This document shows, in pieces, positions 13,550 to 14,692 of a DNA stretch of 14,692 nucleotides (positions are counted from its first letter, which is position 1; each line of letters begins with the position of its first letter). The notes below the pieces were generated by a model, which saw only the letters and a list, made by a program, of their open reading frames with translations, was not told the DNA's origin and did not search any database. The position numbers and the translations under genes are program-made. This DNA is from BM714 sp964484935. GTDB lineage: Bacteria; Bacillota; Clostridia; Peptostreptococcales; BM714. The stretch covers positions 1 to 14,692 of the forward strand of contig CAZAFW010000034.1 of assembly GCA_964484935.1 (NCBI GenBank), given 5' to 3'.

Positions 13550-14692
13550 ATCCCTCTCCTCCTGTCTTAAAACGCAGAGTCATTTGTGTTCCTTCGTTTT
13601 TGACTCCTTGTACATCGATTTCTCCGTCATTTTGTTGAACAAGTTCGTGGACTACAAATAAACCAAGTCCTGTTCCAGCTGCTTTTGTTGTAAAAAACGG
13701 ATCGAAAACTTTTTCCACCAAATCGGGGGGTATGCCAGAACCATTGTCGATTATTACCAGCTCGGCTTTGCCCATTGATTCATCAATGTACCTTCCTCCA
13801 ATTCTAATAAGCCCTTTATGGGGTGTGACTGCATCCATGGCATTTTTAATCAAGTTAAGCAGTATTTGATTAAAATGTGCCGGATCGATAAAAAAATTCA
13901 TAGACTTGTCTTTCAATTCAAACGATGCGACGATTCCTTTGCTTTCCAACTCATCGTCCAAAAGCACTAATATGTCAGTCACACTTTGATAAACATTAAC
14001 TTCTTCTGGCTGATTGTCACCCCTAGTCGAATAATCCAACAAATCTGATACCAATTTGTTCATTCGGTCTATTTCCTTTATCAGTCGATTGAGCATGATT
14101 TCATTGTTTCCCGAAAGTTCATTCTTTAAACGTTTTTTTAAAACTTGTATGGATGTTCGCATTCCCGTAAGAGGATTCCTTATTTCATGGGCCACACCCG
14201 AAGCAAGTCTGCCGGCTGTAGCCAGGCGATCCAACCTTTGTATTCTGCTCTCGAGTTTTTTCCTTTCCGTAATATCGTTGAAGCTGCATATGTATCCTCT
14301 AACATTGCCTTTTTGCCCCCACATTATCGACAAATAAAAATCCAAGACTTTTATGTCTCCATCACTGCTTCTTACGAATTCGAAAAGTTTATTCTTGCTT
14401 GTTTGCTCAACATGAGTCAAAACAACTATTTTTTCAATAATGGAAAGCAAATCCTCTCCCCCATATGAATAGCCTTCGAATTCTTCAATAATTTGATTGG
14501 CGAAAGGATTCTTGGAAATAATGCCTCCATTGAAATCAAAAGTTACAATCCCTTTTTCAATATTGATCAATATGTCTTGATTGTAGTTTTTCATGCTAAT
14601 CAATTCGTTGATTGACGCATTCAACCGGTCAAGCATTTGATTGAAAGCCAATCCCAATTGTCCGATTTCATCTTTCCGCTTGAATACAATTT
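13539..14692 (-). CDS. Sensor histidine kinase (HAMP-PAS-HisKA-HATPase), 5' end outside window
   Basis: The gene is partial: the frame stays open to the right edge, so the N-terminal sensor and membrane segments are missing. The TTG at 14657 is internal, because the frame upstream encodes FKRKDEIGQLGLAFNQML, the end of a HAMP domain. Then come a PAS domain (about visible residues 40-140, ending ITERKKLE), a HisKA domain with GVAHEIRNPLTGMR (phospho-acceptor His encoded at 14187-14189) and a HATPase_c domain with N box LLNLIKNAMDAV, G1 box DNGSGIPPDLVEKVFDPFFTT and G2 box GTGLGLFVVHELV. This is the NtrB/AtoS class. It overlaps its partner response regulator gene by 11 bases. The missing sensor domain would be needed to judge the signal; 5-oxoproline or glutamate is a guess from context. 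Confidence 0.93.
   Translation of the reverse strand, partial: IVFKRKDEIGQLGLAFNQMLDRLNASINELISMKNYNQDILINIEKGIVTFDFNGGIISKNPFANQIIEEFEGYSYGGEDLLSIIEKIVVLTHVEQTSKNKLFEFVRSSDGDIKVLDFYLSIMWGQKGNVRGYICSFNDITERKKLESRIQRLDRLATAGRLASGVAHEIRNPLTGMRTSIQVLKKRLKNELSGNNEIMLNRLIKEIDRMNKLVSDLLDYSTRGDNQPEEVNVYQSVTDILVLLDDELESKGIVASFELKDKSMNFFIDPAHFNQILLNLIKNAMDAVTPHKGLIRIGGRYIDESMGKAELVIIDNGSGIPPDLVEKVFDPFFTTKAAGTGLGLFVVHELVQQNDGEIDVQGVKNEGTQMTLRFKTGGEGYEQ

Noticed and set aside
14655..14657. TTG as the start of the histidine kinase
   Set aside because: The frame continues to the window edge and encodes the end of a HAMP domain, so the TTG is an internal leucine.
1..14692. CRISPR array, insertion sequence, tRNA, rRNA or riboswitch
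   Set aside because: No spaced direct repeats, transposase-like frame, terminal inverted repeats, tRNA fold or known riboswitch core was seen; intergenic gaps are all under 300 bases.

Overview
All protein-coding genes in this window lie on the minus strand, so the biological reading order runs from the right edge to the left. The sequence looks like a low-to-moderate GC Gram-positive anaerobe of the Clostridia. The pointers are strong GGAGG/GGGGG ribosome binding sites, occasional TTG starts, a lipoprotein-type TRAP binding protein, tight operons, and a 5-oxoprolinase cluster with the same gene set as Bacillus subtilis ycsF-ycsG-ycsI-kipI-kipA. Heavy use of sigma-54 activators and transporters for organic acids fits an amino-acid or organic-acid fermenter. 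The taxon is inference; no rRNA or marker gene is present.

The window holds three modules. (1) 14692-12170: the 3' part of a membrane histidine kinase gene (HAMP-PAS-HisKA-HATPase, cut by the right edge) overlapping an NtrC/AtoC-type response regulator gene, closed by a strong rho-independent terminator at 12103-12138. (2) 12004-7395: a five-gene 5-oxoproline (pyroglutamate) operon, pxpA - NRAMP-fold transporter - pxpB - pxpC - DUF1445/D-glutamate cyclase-like, closed by a terminator near 7308-7342. (3) 7133-4: a PrpR-type sigma-54 activator gene, then a TRAP transporter (dctP, dctQ, dctM), a family III CoA-transferase and an HMG-CoA lyase-family enzyme. The CoA-transferase and lyase suggest that an imported dicarboxylate or hydroxy-dicarboxylate is activated to a CoA ester and cleaved. 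3-hydroxy-3-methylglutarate is the simplest candidate.

The regulatory layout ties this together. Both catabolic operons have a near-consensus sigma-54 (-24/-12) promoter in the gap before their first gene: 5146-5160 before dctP and 12052-12066 before pxpA. The two share the core TTGGCATGA-N3-TTGC, and each sits just downstream of a gene for a sigma-54 activator (PrpR-type for the TRAP operon, two-component AtoC-type for the oxoproline operon). The window therefore reads as two back-to-back, separately sensed sigma-54 nutrient circuits.

Most notable points: the NRAMP-fold protein in the pxp operon lacks the expected DPGN and MPH metal-site motifs and may carry 5-oxoproline rather than metal; the TRAP/CoA-transferase/lyase cassette is a plausible uncharacterised catabolic pathway; and a 17-bp hairpin sits between dctP and dctQ. 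No mobile element, CRISPR array, tRNA or rRNA was seen, and no gene-free stretch exceeds 300 bases.
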